Below are positions 61,214-64,000 of a DNA stretch of 64,000 nt, one piece after another. The stretch lies in contig JAFLSR010000006.1 in assembly GCA_022510845.1 (NCBI GenBank), forward strand, positions 22,484 to 86,483, in the 5' to 3' direction. This stretch comes from Treponema sp. GTDB taxonomy: Bacteria; Spirochaetota; Spirochaetia; Treponematales; Treponemataceae. Both the position numbers and the translations under genes were made by a program. Below the pieces are notes generated by a model. That model saw only the letters and a list, made by a program, of their open reading frames with translations. It was not told the origin of the DNA and did not search any database. The first letter of the stretch is position 1. Each line of letters starts with the position of its first letter.

Positions 61214-62056
61214 ATGCTCAAACTCGACGCACTGAAATTCGAAAAGGTCTGGGGCTATGAACTTTGGCTCGCATCCACGCACGAAAACGGCGTGCAAAAA
61301 GAATTCCTCGAATACGCGGGCGGCGAATATCCGCTTCTCGTAAAAATAATCAATGCGGAGGAAAAACTTTCCGTCCAAGTCCATCCCGACGATGCGACAG
61401 CCGCCGCGCTCGAAGGAGGGGGAAACGTCGGAAAAACCGAATGCTGGTACGTGCTTTCCGCGAAGCCTGGCGCGAAACTCGTCTATGGCTTGAACGGCGC
61501 GTATTCTTCGGAAGAACTTTCCCAAGCGATGAAGAGCGGCACGCTCGGAAATTTTTTGAATGAAGTTCCAGTGAAAAAAGACGACTTCATTTTCATTCCG
61601 GCGGGCACGGTCCACGCCATAGGGGGAGGCCTGCGACTTTTGGAAGTGCAGCAGTCCTGCGACATCACCTACCGCCTCTACGACTGGGGTCGTCCGCGTG
61701 AAATGCACGTCGAAAAATCGCTCAAATCCATCAAACAAAATCCGCTTTCGCAAATCGCGCAATTCGGAAAAAAATTCGAATGCGAATATTTTCGCATGGA
61801 AGAGATAGAAATTTCAGGCTCTTATTCGGAAATGAATTCCGGCGAAAAAAAATCCCCGCGCGATGTGACGCTTTTTTTCGTGCTCGAAGGAAGCGGCAGA
61901 GTCCGAGGCGGCGGACGCGAAAATGAAAATTCTTCGGAAAAAATTCTCGAATGCGATTTCGAAGCCGAAGACATTTTCGCGCTTGGCGGAAAAGAAGAAA
62001 TCACATTCATCGCGGAAAACGCGAAAATCATAAAAATATCCGGTGGCAAAAAATGA
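61214..62056 (+). CDS. manA: Mannose-6-phosphate isomerase, class I
   Basis: ManA interconverts fructose-6-phosphate and mannose-6-phosphate. The 280-residue protein has the cupin metal site VQVHPDD near residues 54-60 and the second motif IPAGTVHAIGGG near 135-146. It is of the short bacterial (Firmicutes-like) type. KTECWYVL and the E/H ligands fit a zinc cupin. It is downstream of the nucleotidyltransferase gene; the pair could provide activated mannose. The start at 61214 has a GAAGGTG site. Confidence 0.93.
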   Translation: MLKLDALKFEKVWGYELWLASTHENGVQKEFLEYAGGEYPLLVKIINAEEKLSVQVHPDDATAAALEGGGNVGKTECWYVLSAKPGAKLVYGLNGAYSSEELSQAMKSGTLGNFLNEVPVKKDDFIFIPAGTVHAIGGGLRLLEVQQSCDITYRLYDWGRPREMHVEKSLKSIKQNPLSQIAQFGKKFECEYFRMEEIEISGSYSEMNSGEKKSPRDVTLFFVLEGSGRVRGGGRENENSSEKILECDFEAEDIFALGGKEEITFIAENAKIIKISGGKK

Positions 62057-62769
62057 CAAACGAAATTCTCCTTGCGGCATCGCTTTTGTTTTCTTACGGC
62101 GCGTTGATTTTCCTGTTCCGATTTTTCGGCAAGGGAGGGGTTTTTTCTTGGATCGCGCTTGCGACGATTTTGGCGAACATCGAAGTTTCAGTCCTTGTGG
62201 ACGCTTTCGGAATGGAGCAGACTTTGGGCAACACGCTTTTTGCCTCGACCTTTTTGGCGACGGACATTTTGAGCGAGTTCTACGGAAAGAAAATCGCAAG
62301 GCGCGGAGTATTCATCGGAATATGCGCGAGCCTCACGTTCATATTTTTTTCGAGCATTTGGGTGCGCTACATCCCCTCCCCCAACGACGGCATGATGGGC
62401 GCAATCCGAATTCTGTTTTCGAACACTCCGCGCATTTTGGCAGCAAGCTTCGCGGGATTTTTGGCGAGCGAAATGTTCGACATTTGGGCTTATGAAAAAT
62501 GGCGGACATTCACCGCGCGGCTTTGCGGCGACGAAAGGAAATTCCTTTGGCTTCGCAACAACGGCTCAACTTTGATTTCGCAGGCAATCAACATAGTGAT
62601 TTTCAACTTCCTCGCATTCGCAGGAATTTTCGACGCGGCGACGCTCGTCTCCGTGACGGCTTCGTGCTATGTAATCTACATTTTTACGAGCCTTTTGGAC
62701 ACGCCGTTCATTTATTTGGCGCGCGTGCTCTTCGAAAAATTCGGGGCGGACGGACGGCTTTCCGAATGA
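62053..62769 (+). CDS. Probable queuosine precursor transporter (VUT/YhhQ family)
   Basis: The 238-residue membrane protein has six membrane segments. Family-type motifs are ILANIEVSVLVDAFGMEQTLGN near 40, TDILSEFYGKK near 73 and FLASEMFDIWAYEK near 135. These YhhQ-type proteins import queuosine precursors such as preQ0 or preQ1. The start overlaps the manA stop as ATGA, so it is expressed with manA, although no functional link is apparent. I see no queuosine synthesis gene in the window. Confidence 0.85.
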   Translation: MTNEILLAASLLFSYGALIFLFRFFGKGGVFSWIALATILANIEVSVLVDAFGMEQTLGNTLFASTFLATDILSEFYGKKIARRGVFIGICASLTFIFFSSIWVRYIPSPNDGMMGAIRILFSNTPRILAASFAGFLASEMFDIWAYEKWRTFTARLCGDERKFLWLRNNGSTLISQAINIVIFNFLAFAGIFDAATLVSVTASCYVIYIFTSLLDTPFIYLARVLFEKFGADGRLSE

Positions 62770-62781
62770 CGAAGGACGCAC

Positions 62782-62810
62782 TTGCATTTTTCTTACAATA
62801 GTTTTATACT
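62782..62810 (+). promoter_or_regulatory. Distal promoter of ilvE
   Basis: TTGCAT (62782-62787) and TATACT (62805-62810) are 17 bp apart. The predicted start near 62817 gives a leader of about 160 nt that includes the structured element. A second, extended -10 box (TGCTATATT, 62954-62961) closer to ilvE could give a short leader. Confidence 0.55.
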
Positions 62811-62852
62811 GAATTGAATCGCGATGCCATGACATGGATTTTGCGAAACGAC

Positions 62853-62934
62853 GCGCTAGGGATTGGAGTGGCGCGAAGCGTTGCCGTAGGCAATGAAACC
62901 ACGGAAAGCCCGACCGTGCGGAGCACGGGAGCGC
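62853..62934 (+). ncRNA. Multi-helix element in the ilvE leader
   Basis: The element can fold into nested and branched helices: GCGCT/AGCGC (62853-62857 with 62930-62934), GGG/CCC (62859-62861 with 62909-62911), GTGG/CCAC (62868-62871 with 62899-62902), a 7-bp hairpin (62879-62885 with 62889-62895) and a CCGTGC-gga-GCACGG hairpin (62914-62928). Unpaired purine-rich runs GATTGGA and GGAAAG lie between them. It is GC-rich, has no ORF, and is followed by an A-rich tract. I cannot assign an RNA family; it could equally be a dispersed DNA repeat. Confidence 0.45.
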
Positions 62935-62979
62935 CCAAAATAAAAAAATAAATGCTATATTTTATGCCGAGGTGAAAAA

Positions 62980-64000
62980 ATGGCGAAAAACTTGGACTGG
63001 GCGAACCTGCCCTTCGGATACATGGAGACGGACAAAAGTTTTGTGGCGAACTGGAAGGACGGCGCGTGGGACGCGGGGGAACTGACGGGCGACCACACGG
63101 TGCGGATTTCCGAATGCGCGGGCGTGTTGCAGTACGCGCAGACTTGCTTTGAGGGCTTGAAGGCGTACACGACAGCGGACGGACGGGTGGTCACATTCCG
63201 CCCCGACTTGAACGCCGACCGAATGAAGGATTCGTGCGAGCGGCTTGAGATGCCCGTGTTCCCCAAGGAACGATTCATTCAAGCGGTGATTGACACGGTG
63301 CGGGCGAACCTCGACTGGGTTCCGCCATACGGCAGCGGAGCGACGCTTTACATCCGCCCATATATGTTCGGAAGCAACGCGGTGATTGGCGTGAAGCCCG
63401 CGGACGAATACCAGTTCCGAATTCTCGTAACGCCGGTAGGCCCGTATTTCAAGGGAGGGGTAAAGCCGATTGTCGTGCGGATTTCAGACCGCGACCGCGC
63501 CGCTCCCAACGGAACGGGCGACATCAAGGCGGGTTTGAACTACGCGATGAGCCTCCACAACATCGTGGACGCGCACAAAAACGGCTTTGCGGAGAATATG
63601 TACACCGACCCCGCCACGCACACCTACATCGAGGAGACCGGCGGCGCGAACATTCTCTTCGTCACCAAGGACGGCGCGCTCGTCACGCCCAAGTCGAACA
63701 GCATACTGCCCTCAATCACGCGGCGCTCGCTCGTGCAGGTGGCGCGCGACTACCTCGGCATACAGGTTGAGGAGCGACCGGTGCACAAGGACGAGCTTGC
63801 TGACTTTGTGGAAATCGGCCTGTGCGGAACGGCGGCGGTCATCAGCCCGATTGGAAAAATCGATGACCACGGGAAGGTCATCAGCGTGCCGAGCGGCATG
63901 GACGCCATCGGCCCCGTGCTGGGCAAACTGCGCGAGACGCTCACGGGCATTCAGATGGGCACGGAAAAAGCCCCCGCAGGCTGGATTTACGAAATCAAAT
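62980..64000 (+). CDS. ilvE: Branched-chain amino acid aminotransferase (3' end outside the window)
   Basis: This PLP enzyme performs the last step of leucine, isoleucine and valine synthesis. The visible 340 residues contain CFEGLKAY near 56-63, the PLP lysine Lys183 in GTGDIKAGLNY, the ETGGANILF motif near 225 and GTAAVISPIG near 285. The family is usually 340-370 residues, so little is missing. The start follows GAGGTG. Codon use differs from neighbours: CTG, CGG, GAG and GCC/GCG codons are frequent and third-position G/C is high. That could reflect transfer or high expression. Confidence 0.93.
   Translation, partial: MAKNLDWANLPFGYMETDKSFVANWKDGAWDAGELTGDHTVRISECAGVLQYAQTCFEGLKAYTTADGRVVTFRPDLNADRMKDSCERLEMPVFPKERFIQAVIDTVRANLDWVPPYGSGATLYIRPYMFGSNAVIGVKPADEYQFRILVTPVGPYFKGGVKPIVVRISDRDRAAPNGTGDIKAGLNYAMSLHNIVDAHKNGFAENMYTDPATHTYIEETGGANILFVTKDGALVTPKSNSILPSITRRSLVQVARDYLGIQVEERPVHKDELADFVEIGLCGTAAVISPIGKIDDHGKVISVPSGMDAIGPVLGKLRETLTGIQMGTEKAPAGWIYEIK

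Overview
The window looks like a chromosome segment of a host- or gut-associated Treponema (Spirochaetes). The evidence is gene order: tamB-bamA-skp-mutS (the TP0325-TP0328 order of T. pallidum, where TP0326 is Tp92/BamA), an AtoC/AtoS-type two-component pair, a large TPR membrane protein resembling the spirochaete periplasmic flagellar collar protein FlcA, and an envelope run of TPR lipoprotein, lytic transglycosylase and OmpA-like protein. I see no rRNA, prophage, insertion sequence or CRISPR array. There is one tRNA. The species cannot be fixed from the window alone.

Layout. 1-5.1 kb (-): cheW, a DegT-like protein without its catalytic lysine, nadK, recN and a helical hypothetical. 5.2-16.7 kb (-): tamB, bamA, skp, mutS, comF. 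16.8-18.9 kb (+): tmk (with an altered P-loop) and glgC. 19.0-23.7 kb (-): NtrC-type regulator, histidine kinase and a signal peptidase I with a large insertion. 23.9-32.6 kb: a putative lipoprotein, a DUF2259-like secreted protein, a polytopic membrane protein, a dolichol/phytol-kinase-like protein, the FlcA-like protein and a secreted CBM48-like protein. 32.6-35.6 kb (-): ffh, gpsA, ndk. 35.9-44 kb: an outer-membrane candidate, acyl-CoA synthetase, class II aldolase, an ABC exporter, a TfoX C-terminal protein and malQ. 44-54.2 kb: envelope genes, an RluA-type pseudouridine synthase, a radical-SAM-like remnant, asnA and a secreted nuclease. 54.3-58.5 kb: tRNA-Met and the nrdR-nrdD-(glycyl radical/redoxin)-nrdG operon. 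58.8-64 kb (+): an Omp85-like protein, a sugar-phosphate nucleotidyltransferase, manA, a queuosine-precursor-transporter-like protein, and ilvE, which runs off the end.

Main observations. (1) The anaerobic ribonucleotide reductase appears split. NrdD stops right after its zinc site, and the glycyl-radical segment (GYYR context) is the N-terminus of the next gene, fused to a CPNC redoxin domain. (2) At least eight genes have a good sigma70 promoter whose -10 box lies 5-9 nt from the start codon, with no Shine-Dalgarno site. This predicts many leaderless mRNAs, including a divergent pair sharing one -35 element. (3) skp, gpsA and fba each have a long hairpin ending 2-3 nt before the Shine-Dalgarno site; the fba leader can also form competing pairings. 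(4) Two multi-helix intergenic elements, a 15-bp tandem repeat and a dispersed double-hairpin repeat occupy gaps between genes. Carbohydrate-storage genes (glgC, malQ, a CBM48-like protein) and mannose/nucleotide-sugar genes suggest a sugar-fermenting, glycogen-forming anaerobe.
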